64,000 nucleotides of DNA from Acanthosoma haemorrhoidale (Eukaryota; Arthropoda; Insecta; Hemiptera; Acanthosomatidae). The DNA is taken from assembly GCA_930367205.1 (NCBI GenBank), contig OV884012.1:54829239-54893238 (forward strand), written 5' to 3'. The translations under genes were made by a program, and so were the position numbers. The notes under the pieces were generated by a model. The model was not told the DNA's origin and did not search any database. It worked only from the letters and a program-made list of their open reading frames with translations. Below, piece after piece: positions 22,462-32,413 of the stretch; the first letter of the stretch is position 1, and each line of letters starts with the position of its first letter.

Positions 22462-23777
22462 CACCGGCCGTCTAAATTTTTAGACCACCTGGTTATTTAC
22501 TTCAAATCTACCTTAAAATCTGAATCAGCTTTAATAGTGAATATGTAGTTACATAGAAAACCTTATAGTAACTGGTATTTACAATAAAGTCTTCAATAGA
22601 CACAGTAAAATCTGATTTGGTCAAACACTTTAGTTGTAGATTTCCCTCAACCACAATGTTCGAAGAGTTCAATTATCTGGTTTATTTCTGTTTTTGCTTC
22701 AAAAAATCGGTAAAAATCAGGGATTTTCTGTTGAACTGCGAGGTGCTATCTACACACTACAAAAGGTCAAAAAGTCACTGATAAACTAAAAATTTCAAAA
22801 ACTTCCGTTTATAACACATGTGTTGATTTTAAAAAGGAAAACTTACTGGCTCCCAGAATCGACCTGAGGTTAACTCTGTCACCAACAAATCGATTTATTT
22901 TCAATAGTAACAAGAAAACTAAGTTATGGAGGCCAACTTGTTTGCACGTGTGCACTGGAACCACTTTTACCTCCTGCTAATAATAAGAAAAGTCACCGGT
23001 GGGCAGGTGCTTATAAGGATTTTACTTTGGACGATTGGAGTAAAGTATTCTGGACGGGCCAATCAAAGTTTCAAGTGTTTGTATATAATCTCAGTATTAT
23101 GGGTTGTCAAAAACCGTCACCTAAGTTACTTCTTCAGGGCACAATTCCAAGCGTATAGCATGGAGAAGGTTTGGCTCCTGTGTGTAGGTGTTTCCCTGGC
23201 TTTGGACCAGAAGATCTCATTCAGGTTTTGGGAATACTCAACAAAGAGAGGTAAAGAGGTATTTTGGAATACCAATCAATCCCTTCTGGTATTCACTTAA
23301 TTGGTTCTGGTTTTATTATGAAGCGGAATATTGACCCGAAAAATTCGTTTGTCCTTTGGAGGGCCTACTCACAAGAAAAAGAAGAGGAAGGTTATTTGTA
23401 AAACATGATATGGCCAATCTTCATATCTCAGTTCAATTGAATTGATTTGGGAAGAGCTTGATTGGAATGTCCAAAGTCATGGTTCAATTTTACACAAACA
23501 GTTTTGGGTGCTCCCCCCAAAGTTGTTGGAGTAACATGCCTTTTGAAAAATTAGACAAACGAAAGAAAGACACGAGCGGTCCTAGCTGCATGTTGAAAGG
23601 TAAAAGGTTGATTTTTTGACGTAAAAACCTATAAATTTATCATTTTTGTCACTACATTATTCCAGTCTATAAGTTTTAATCACGTTTAGTTTTTCATTGC
23701 TTTATTTAAATTTGGGTTTTATTTGAGTTTATCCCAAAACATTGATGTGGTCCTAAAGTTTTGACAGTCAGTGTGCA
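22462..23777 (+). mobile_element. Tc1-like DNA transposon (inactive)
   Basis: About 1.3 kb, the usual Tc1 size. The left end (GTCTAAATTTTTAGACCAC near 22470) and the reverse complement of the right end (GTCAAAACTTTAGGACCAC) are imperfect inverted repeats, with TA dinucleotides adjacent at each side as expected for Tc1/mariner insertion. The interior encodes a broken transposase. Exact ends are uncertain by a few bases. Confidence 0.7.
22850..23625 (+). pseudogene. Tc1-like transposase pseudogene
   Basis: Fragments in shifting frames read, in order, LTLSPTNRFIF, FTLDDWSKVFWTGQSKFQVF, CFPGFGPEDLIQVLGILNK, PIELIWEEL-like, then EKLDKRKK and a C-terminus before a TGA. These follow Tc1 transposase order from the middle of the protein to its end. 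At the catalytic TDES position the sequence reads TGQS, so the Asp is lost. The second Asp motif and the final acidic region are broken by indels. It cannot encode an active cut-and-paste enzyme. Confidence 0.75.
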
Positions 23778-25335
23778 TATACTACCTCAATTTTCTCACA
23801 TGGAATTTAGTCCACATTCACCAGTATATATTAAGCTAGAATAAAAGAATAAATGGTCCTTTTCCGATTACTTACTCTATCCAGCCTACTTGAAGCACGT
23901 GCAAGAAAAACGACCACACCCACTTCAAGGCCCCGCTAAATGTTCGTTTGCAATATAAGCTTTTCTTTTTGGTCTTGTTACTGAACGGGTTGGTAGAAAG
24001 CAGGTTTCGTACGGTGGTCAAATGCCGACAATTATTTTAAGTATTCACAGTCCTTTTGTCGCGTATTTTTACTTCACATAACCTGAATTGACGATTTAAT
24101 CCGGTTAGAACTCTGGGTACAATTTGAGAGTGTATGAAATTTTTTCTCATACTTCCCATTATTGTAATGTATCTTTACTGACATTTCTGGTGCAGAGGAT
24201 CAATGTCATAGAAAAAACCTACAAATATATGTACCTATGTTTTCTCATGTTGAATCACCTCTCATGTTGATGATGGCTTAAGCCATTGGAAGTGCTTGAA
24301 TTATTAAAAATATAACATAAAACTTTGGGAAGACTGAAGTTATTGTAATCAATTATTACAAAAACCCGCGGAGTTCAGGTAGTTGATATGATCATTTTAT
24401 CTGTAATATATACTCACCTTAGCACCTGAACATGACTGTCCAAAGCGCTCTTGCTGAAAAATAAAACCCTTGGGTACAGTTTTATTTCTAGGAAATTTCC
24501 AACCGACAATTAACACCAATTGCTAGTCAACCACCGGAACATATTTTTTTATGTGCTTATAAAATAAACCACTTTAAAATAAACAAATTTGGCTTCCAGC
24601 AGATGTCATGCCACCTAATTAACGTCTGTGTTAATAGCTATTTTTTGGTGGGTTCTTGATTCTGGAAACATACCATTATCTTTTCAGAGCATATGAATGA
24701 TATGACCCAAAGGAACAAGAAATTATATCAGAGCGAAGGAGGAAGACAAAGGACACTGCGTCCGCGGTTCCAGCCGGCTAGCCGGAGAGGTGAGATGGAG
24801 AGGAGATAGCTTGCAGTGAGCACCTTGTCCCCTTTAGTCAGTCCTTCGCGGTCGCTAGGCATCGCTTATGGCGATTGTTAGTCCTATCGTCCCCTCTGCA
24901 TGTTCGCACGTCTCACAAAGTCCCATATCTGCGCATGCCTTAGGATATCGGAACAAATAGACTAGTTTCCACATACTAGGGTAATTCCAAATGTGGTAGT
25001 TGCAACATGTATGTGGGGTCTGCATAACCACCTAATGATGGATGTTTACCATCAGTTACAGTCACAAGTCTGAATCTCCAACCCTTTATAAAATGAACTT
25101 GAGGCAATGAAACTCTCCTTTTCTAGCTACACCACTTATGAACTTCAAGTCTTTGTTAGTCTTTGTTAGTGTAGTGTCTCAACTCAGTTAAGCCTTTGTT
25201 ACTTCCTAGTACCAAAGTACCCTAGTGCCTGGGTAAACACATCAACCAGGCATAGCATTGCTTAGCACGACATAAAAAATATTTTTTTATTAGCTAAAAT
25301 CCATCATTCTGTAATTTTATTCCTTATTAATTTCT
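23778..25335. other. Non-coding DNA with one GC-richer block
   Basis: Bases about 24735-24960 form a GC-richer block (for example CGGTCGCTAGGCATCGC) with no match elsewhere in the window that I could see. The remainder is AT-rich. Confidence 0.4.
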
Positions 25336-25566
25336 AAGGGCTAAATGGAGAGGTAGCTAAGCTGCTGGAGATCAAACATCCCCCAGATCACTGATTTCGG
25401 TCCACACCTCTCTCATACACGCACTCATGCACAAGCCCATGCACAACAGATGTTTTCACGTCTTCCAAGGCTGGTAGGATCTCATAAGAGACCCAGGATC
25501 GGGGGGAAACCCGGGCACCAGTTGCCCAAAGGTAACGGAGCCAGTAGCAACAGCCTATCCCGCTAG
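25336..25566 (+). other. SINE-like block with tRNA-like head
   Basis: GGAGAGG at about 25348 and CCTCTCT about 60 bp downstream can pair as an acceptor stem. Between them lie GGTAGCTAAGCTGCTGG (A-box-like) and GATTTCGGTCC (weak B-box-like). A GC-richer body follows to about 25566. No clear tail or target duplication was found, so the SINE call is tentative. Confidence 0.3.
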
Positions 25567-27615
25567 AGTGCAAGTTATAATAGATAGGATCTCTTCAGTA
25601 TCACTGAAGAGCCACAAAAAGTAAAAGAACTTTCAATACGTAATAATGTGGCACATTCTTTTTTGGTAACTAATATAAGTGGGGAAGAGAAACGTATGTG
25701 TGTCTTTTCTAAATCTAAATAGCTGAATGCCAAAAGGCCAGGTTTTAGAAACCATAAATTCAAAAGGAAGTTTACTAATACAAGTCTGCCAAAATGCTTC
25801 TTCCACATCCATGCCTCATAGTTTTCGCTTAAAAGGGACTACTTTCTAAGCATGTAATACCACTTACCGTTTATGAGACGTTTAAACAAATTTGTGATCA
25901 TCTATTTTACATTTAAGGACATCAACCGTGGCGATTATTATAATAATGACATACAATTTCTCTAGCTTCAAAACTTATGCTATTTAATTTAAAACATCTT
26001 TACCCGTGAATATGAATTCAAGAAATAAACATTGAAACAATAGGATGAAATAAGTCAATGTCAAGGATCTGTTAAGATCTTATGTATTAGGAAACGAGGT
26101 TATTCTTACTTTTTGTTATGAAAATTCCATAATTTCTCCAAGTATTATAACCATGAATTGTTTTAAGTAATTTTAGGCTATTTGCCTTGTTAAGACATCT
26201 TGATAATAACATTAAGTTTACCTTTGAAGGCATATTTCTTGTGATATAAATGATACATTTATTGGTCATAGCAGTGATAAATATTCTAGCCCTTGATCTG
26301 TATCAACTATAGCCTTGGAATAAGTTTAAGCAGCTTGCTCCATAGAATGGCATAGGACACAAAGTAACTGGAGCAAAGCAGCATGATTTTAACCGTATAC
26401 AATGCGTACGCCGTAATAAATGAGCACTGTTAGGAATTATTATTATGTATGACACCCTTTCAAACATTGTAGAGATTGTAAGAGTCAATAATTTATTTTG
26501 CGATTATTTCTTAAGGAAAAGGTGGATTCAAATCACCACTGAGCTTAACATTTTATCACACAGAGCTTTCAAGAAACAAAATATTCGTTGATTAGGAAAA
26601 TAACTTGAGGCCACCTACACCTCAGGATTGCCAGGGAGGAGATAGGAGTAAATAACAGTATCGTACGGATTAAGATGGTAAGGGAGGTAAGAATGGAAGC
26701 TCTGATAGCTTTAGTTGACTAGGTCTTGAATGAATAGGATGTTGAGATCAGTGTGAAGGGTATGGTAGTTGACATAGAAGGGATCATTGACTATCTTTCA
26801 GAAAATACTGAATTGCATGGATTGGTCAGACACTAGTTCTACTCGAAAAGGAAATAACCTCGTGTAGCTATTCTTCATAACTAAATGTCCATTCATGATT
26901 AAGCCATTTATAGGCTATTAGCTAATGATGTTGAAATTACTTAATCCCAGATTACAAAAGATTTCTATTGACCAACATAAGCTAATATATAACCACAGCA
27001 GAATGAGCCTTGGGGTCCACTTAGCAGGGACATATTGGCCAACTGATTAATACAAGGGATGTGTTTGTTGGGATTTCGGCTTAGATTGATGAAAAAAAGA
27101 TGTTTGAATTTTAGCACATTTATTAATAAATGTTTATTATCTATTAGTTGATACTATGACTGTCTCGACTGTGTCATGCATATGAGATGGACTGTATACG
27201 GAAGTAAAGCTTTACTCATCTCGGTACAATTGATAGTAATTTATTGAGCATATGACTTTGCTACGTAAATAAAGTGAACACATCAAAGGTGTAGATTGAA
27301 TTTAGCATAATTTTATCAAACAATTACAATGATCTTCATGTACGATGAAATTCATCATCATAACACTCAGTCAACATTGGTTTTTGGTTTTACACCCCCC
27401 CCCCCCTTGTTGTGAGGACCTGTGCTGGGCCAAAACGTGAGAGATTTTTACTGTTGATTAACAATCAGTAAGCTGATTCATCTTTGTCTAACTGATATTA
27501 TTTATGACCGAGTTCTAATAGTATTTTATTGATCAAACCTTTATTTATATTTAAACTCCCATTTACCTTTGAAATATAAATTTCCTGCCAGTATACGTTT
27601 ATAAATTTTCAATAT
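25567..27615. other. Non-coding DNA flanking the LTR element
   Basis: ORFs here are short and in AT-rich DNA. A purine-rich stretch at 26620-26830 might be an old relic but gives no recognisable motif. A 12-base C run lies near 27397. Confidence 0.4.
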
Positions 27616-27823
27616 AGTTAAATTCTCTCTTCTCCAAATGATATTTTTAAAAAGCACTTTATTGTTGACAACAATGTACAGGAGATTAATATTAATTACT
27701 ACATAGTTACTGGTCTATAATCTGATTATAACTGCCTGCTTCCTGCTGGAGGTTCACATAGATATAGGAGAAGGAAAGGATGTGAGTCAGCACTGAGACA
27801 GCAGGCTACGTGGGCCTTTAACT
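27616..27823 (-). repeat. 3' LTR of errantivirus-type element
   Basis: 208 bp. Differs from the other LTR by about four substitutions and one 2-bp insertion (GA near 27786). Begins (minus strand) AGTTAAAGG and ends TTTAACT. The last codons of env extend into it. Confidence 0.92.
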
Positions 27824-29305
27824 CCTCCCTGGGGAAGATTGGACATTACTCCTGGAATGTTAGGAATAGAATTTTCATACATGTTTATCATAGGAAAGGT
27901 TTGTATAGGTACAGTAGAAATGGGTACAGCAGTTTTAGTTTTACATTTTTTACAATAATAGTACAAGATTCCTAGTGCTAAAATAATAGTTATGCTTCCT
28001 ATAATACCTCTATAAGTAAAGTGAAGATAGGATATGTCTTTAATTTTCACAAATTCAGGTATAGTTATATTTACTTCTTTTACTTTTTCTAATTTAATAT
28101 CTGAGAAATTAAAAGTTTTATACATGGGTTTAAATTCTCGATTATAATTATGAACATATGATTTAGGTAAAATACAATCATTCTTAGTAGTATTAACTAA
28201 TGCTATGTTTGGAAGGAATATAGTTTCGTTATTACAATTGGTAAGTTTAGTTTGATTGAAAATAATATAAACTCTTAAATAATCATTATATCTAATGTTA
28301 GTATTAGCGTTTTTATAAGTACATTCCGTACTACTAGCGTTATCAATAATATTTTCCATACATTTATCTTCTAGTATCTCTAATTGTTTACAATAGTAAT
28401 AATAATCTAGGTTACAATTCCCTATATAACAATGATTATATTTCTTAATAATTAATTTGCTAATAATATTTAATTCTTTATAGTTATGATTAATAAAACT
28501 AGGCGTTGGGATAAGTAAATAGCCTATATAAGGTTTTTCGTGTATAGGAAATTTTACAATGATGTGGAATATGTTGTCATTGGATGAGCAATAGATTTTA
28601 GTATTTTCCCATACTATAGTATTATCTTTAGATATTAAGGTTACATTGGATGTTATATTAGTAATTATATCATGGAGCAGGTTGGAATGTATTATTCATA
28701 CTTTAAAAAATGCCATAGTTAGGATTAATTCAGATATCTTTTTCTCTATGAGTTGCATGTGAGTAAAGAATGAATAAGCTTTTTCTTCTGTGCTAGCTGT
28801 GGCTAGTCCTATTTGAGTATTTTTTAAATTTACATTTATTTTTTCGAGATCTTTGTTAAACTTCTCGATTATCTTTTTGTTTGTATTAATAATGTTAATT
28901 TCATTAACCCCTTCTTCTTTGTTTGCTAACGCTAATATTACGTCATCATGGTGTTCTTTGTCAGTTGAGTCCATATTTCCTGTGATCCAGGAGATAACTT
29001 TTCCTAGTCCATTTATAATGCCACGTTTTTTTCTTCCGGCATGAAATTTTAATTTGTTCTGTTGGTTATGTAATATTTTACCGTATTCTTTAATTATGTC
29101 GTAAATACTTGATTTGCAATATTTATAAATTGCATTATGTATATTATTTATTTCTATTAGTAAAGTATTTGTTTTATAATAGTGATACGTTTCATAATAT
29201 AATGGTGTATTGTAGTATTCCATTATTATTTGTTAGGTCTTGGATATTAATTGCCTTTGCTGCTACTAGGACCTGGATCAAGATGAGTGTCCGTATTATT
29301 CTCAT
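27787..29305 (-). pseudogene. env: Errantivirus env pseudogene (F-type fusion glycoprotein)
   Basis: Starts with a signal-peptide-like run (MRIIRTLILIQVLVAAKA) at 29305, just after TTGTTACAG, a plausible splice acceptor for a spliced env RNA. A frameshift near 29226 separates it from a 175-codon segment holding RKKRG (29021-29040, a furin-type cleavage site), then a glycine/isoleucine-rich fusion-peptide-like region and helical sequence. Stops lie between 28360 and 28695. The C-terminal 190 codons contain Asn-x-Ser/Thr sites and one membrane anchor (IIGSITIILALGILYYY) followed by a basic tail. The layout is that of insect errantivirus Env, related to baculovirus F protein. Not functional as it stands. 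Confidence 0.85.
27824..27838 (-). other. Polypurine tract
   Basis: Minus-strand CTTCCCCAGGGAGG directly precedes the 3' LTR. Its AGGGAGG part would prime plus-strand DNA synthesis in an active element. It overlaps the env C-terminal codons. Confidence 0.7.
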
Positions 29306-29339
29306 TTTCTGTAACAAAATGTTTTTATCTATGTTTATT

Positions 29340-30712
29340 AGGTCTTTTTATGTTGTTCATGTGTGTGTTACCTATTTTTATTTTATTATACAATAAATTC
29401 TTTTTTGGTTTTATCCTAGATGTTTTAACAAATTCTTCTGAGTTAAGCTCAGGAGGTTCCTCACGATTTTTATTAAGTTTCTGATTTCGAGTGTCTTTGA
29501 AGTATTCTATTTTTTGTTTTACTACGGTATGTAAATCTTTTTATTGTTGAAAATAATTATTAACATGTGCTTCTTGTATGTCGTCAGTTTCATAAGTATC
29601 TTTCATCTTTCCGAACGTGATTTCATTTGGAGTTAGTTTTAAATTTTGATTGAGGGTATTATTATAAGCTATCGTACTTGTTTGTACGATTCTTTCAAAT
29701 TTATTATTTTTTTTATTTTTATTAATATTTATTCTCATGATTTCATTAAAAGTGGCATGACATTTGTTTAGTATGCCTAAGGAATTTGAATAATTTTTAC
29801 TAGTGTAATGTATTTCGATATTAGTTGCTATACAAAATTGTTGTATTAATATGTTATTAAATTCTTTTCCATGATCAGATATAATTCTTTCTGGAATTGG
29901 ATTTAAACTTATGTATTCTTCTAAAACTTGGCATATAGTTAAGGCATTTTTGTTATTTAATATTTGTTTATATAGTCTTTTAGAAAATGTGTCAATGGAT
30001 GTAAATATGATTTTTTAGTCATAAAATATTAAGTCAATCATGATTTCTTGGAATGGTGTAGGAGTTGTTACAAATTTGCTTTTTATTGGTTTCCCGTCAT
30101 ATTTAGTTACTTTACAGGTTTCGCATTTATTTATTAATTCAGTTATTTTATCTTTCATGTTAGGAAAGTAAATTTTTCTTTTTAGTTTATCGTAAGTTTC
30201 TAAAATTCCACGATGAAAGTCTAGTGATAGTCCAAAATTGCTTGTTGTTGGTCACTTAATTCAGTAATGTCTTCACATAATAAAAAGTATCTTTTGAGTT
30301 TTATTGTTTTATAGTCTTTTTCAATTAGTTTTTATATTTGTTTGTAATAGTCTTCATAAATTTCATTTAAAGTTTCAAAGTTAGTTTGACAGTATATTAC
30401 ATAGACTTTGTTTGGTTGTAATATTTCTAATAGTAATTCGTTTATTTTTTCAATGTTATTAATATGAAGAGTATAACGATTTTTCTCAAATATATTTTCA
30501 CAAGTAACTTTATTGGTTCCTCTTTTTATTAAAATTTGACTTTTTTCAATGTTCAAACATTTATCTTTATCTACTAGCCATACTTGTTCGTTATTACTGT
30601 CTTGTGAATGTTGGGTTATTAGACTTTCTAAGTCTTCGTTAGTTATTATTGGTAAATCTTCTGTTGCTTCTAAAGTTTCTTCATTGTCATCTGTTATTCT
30701 AATAGTTGATCT
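29340..30712 (-). pseudogene. pol: Errantivirus pol 3' part: integrase pseudogene
   Basis: In order on the minus strand: a linker, an SQILIKRGTN stretch, a zinc-finger region with HRG and CETC, the first catalytic Asp (IDL, 30033-30035), an in-frame stop TAA at 30015-30017, the second Asp in SDHGKEF (29874-29876), and a C-terminal half with a YNNTLNQNLKLTPNE motif. Thirty-five residues after the second Asp, where the catalytic Glu belongs, the codon is AAC (Asn, 29766-29768). Integrase would join element DNA into the chromosome; this copy lacks a complete D,D-35-E set. The frame is also broken at the Jockey insertion junction. Confidence 0.85.
30701..30712. repeat. Target-site duplication, left (full-length Jockey)
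   Basis: AATAGTTGATCT, repeated at 35427-35438. It marks where the Jockey element entered the LTR element's pol gene and fixes the element's 5' end. Confidence 0.88.
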
Positions 30713-31102
30713 GATTAGTTTAACGTGTCTACATCGCTCTGCAACTGAACTATCATTATTACCTTTCGTAGGAAGTGTAACGGTGCGAAAAACAGTCCCA
30801 ACAGACTATTTACGGGAACTCATCTCGAGGGAGAAGGTTGAACGTGAGTAGTAAATGTATTTCATTGAACTATACTCATAAGTGCTAGTGCATAGACAAT
30901 TGGATAGTCACGGCGGCCATATTGGGACAAATCCCCACTTGGCTCACCGGCCGGGTGATAGCTCATAACTCGTTCATAGCTCAGAGCTACCGTCGGCGGC
31001 TCTCGTACCGCACGTCGTGCGTTCGATACTGGGAGACTACATCGGTTTTTTTGTTTTTTTTTTAAATAATTAAATTATTTCTGCTAGGCAGAATATGTCA
31101 TT
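30713..31102 (+). promoter_or_regulatory. Jockey 5' UTR with internal promoter and tRNA-like boxes
   Basis: Jockey elements carry an internal Pol II promoter at the 5' end; no TATA box is seen near 30713. At 30977-30988 TAGCTCAGAGCT resembles a Pol III A-box, and at 31019-31030 GCGTTCGATACT resembles a B-box, about 30 bp apart, followed by a GCACGTCGTGC hairpin region and a long T-run (31046-31063). Whether this is part of the element or a SINE fragment captured in it cannot be decided from one copy. Confidence 0.5.
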
Positions 31103-32413
31103 ATGCGTTTTCATCATATGGCGATGAATAATAATAAAAAAAGATCTCGGTCCGTTGATACCACCACACCAACAACATCACCAAAACAAAAGGCTCGTAG
31201 AGGAAGACCGAGTAAGAGAGACCTGCCGCCGCCACCACCATCTGTCACACTTACCAATAGATCCATGGAAGAGTTGCCTTCACCTCAACCAGGACCGTCT
31301 ACTGCTCCGTCACCAGCAGAATCTCCGTTCTTCACCCCGAATCCGTTCAAGCCACTGTTGCAAGATGCAACAAATAATGACATGGAGACAACTACCACCC
31401 CTAAAACCCCTAAGCCACCTCCAATATTCATAAAAAATATTATGTCTTTTAAACTACTATGCGATCAATTAAAAAAAATTGTTGGGGTTGGTAAGTTTAC
31501 CTGCCTCAATAGAAGCAGAGATACTAGGATCACGCCAGACAATTCAGATACTTATAGAGCGATTGTTAAGTATCTGGAAAATACAAAAGCTGAGTTTCAC
31601 ACATATCAGCTAAAGGAAGATAGATCCTTGAGGGTTGTTATTAGGAACCTTCACCCGACGACCCCAGTTGATATAATTATAGAAGAACTGAGTGCCCAAG
31701 GGTTCAATGCAAGACAGGTAGTCAATGTCTTCAGGGAGGACAAGGACATGGACACTCCGGTGAAAACGCCACTCCCACTATTTTTCGTTGACCTCGAAAA
31801 AACGCCAGGAGTTGAAAAAATTTACAATGTGAACTACCTCTACTAGACTAGAGTAAAGGTGGAGAAACCACATCCCAGGCGTGACATAGTTCAGTGCCAC
31901 AACTGCCAGGAATATGGCCACAGTCGTTCGTACTGTCACCACATACCTAGGTGTGTGAAGTGCGGAGACAAGCACAAGAGCGAGCTTTGCAAGAAGCCTC
32001 GCCAATCCCCCGCTGTAAGTGCCTTGTGTCAGCAAGACCACCCTGCCAGCTACAAAGGCTGCGAGGCATATAAAGTGCTGAAGAACCGCCTCCAACAACA
32101 ACGCCGCCCACTCGTGGTAGAACAAGCAGTGAAACCGCGAAGCGTTCCAGCCAGAGAAGTGAATGACTCCACTTCATTCGCCAACATAGTGTCAGGTGGA
32201 CGCAAGACATTATCCGAGGCACCGCCTCCTCCCCTCCCTCAACCACAGCATTTACCTCAGCCTCACATACACCAAATTCCTCCCCCTCCCAACTCCACAG
32301 ATCTCACTAGCTTTCTTACATCCTTTCTCACCGACTTCAGAACTCTTATCACTCCTCTTATTTCACTGCTCACCAACCTTGTTTCCCACCTCATTCCAAG
32401 CTCTCCCAAATGA
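31103..32413 (+). pseudogene. Jockey ORF1 (gag-like nucleic-acid-binding protein), one in-frame stop
   Basis: Encodes about 436 residues in one frame, broken only by TAG at 31844-31846. The N-terminus is basic and Pro/Ser/Thr-rich. Residues about 105-240 hold a Jockey-type RNA-binding region (LRVVIRNLHPTTPVDIIIEEL, then FFVDLEK). After the stop come zinc knuckles CHNCQEYGHSRSYC and CVKCGDKHKSELC. A third (ALCQQDHPASYKGC) lacks its first Cys, which is Ser here. The protein normally coats element RNA and carries it to the target. The stop separates the RNA-binding half from the knuckles. Its final TGA overlaps the ORF2 start (ATGA). Confidence 0.9.

Noticed and set aside
22926..23300. 124-codon plus-strand ORF as a host gene
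   Set aside because: It is an out-of-frame reading across a Tc1-like transposase; the transposase motifs lie in the other frames.
28853..29484. Plus-strand hydrophobic ORFs near 29 kb
   Set aside because: They are antisense to env and the end of pol; hydrophobicity comes from T-rich complement codons.
30712..30800. Integrase linker reading on beyond the left target duplication
   Set aside because: An open minus-strand frame continues for about 25 codons past 30712, which could argue for a different 5' end. However, the perfect 12-bp duplication and the expected 5' UTR length favour 30713 as the Jockey start.
30549..30851. 100-codon plus-strand ORF spanning the left Jockey junction
   Set aside because: Half lies antisense to integrase-linker sequence and half in the Jockey 5' UTR; it is a chance frame across the junction.
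31155..32246. ORFs of 92-115 codons overlapping Jockey ORF1 in other frames or on the minus strand
   Set aside because: They are shadows of ORF1, whose frame has the RNA-binding region and zinc knuckles.
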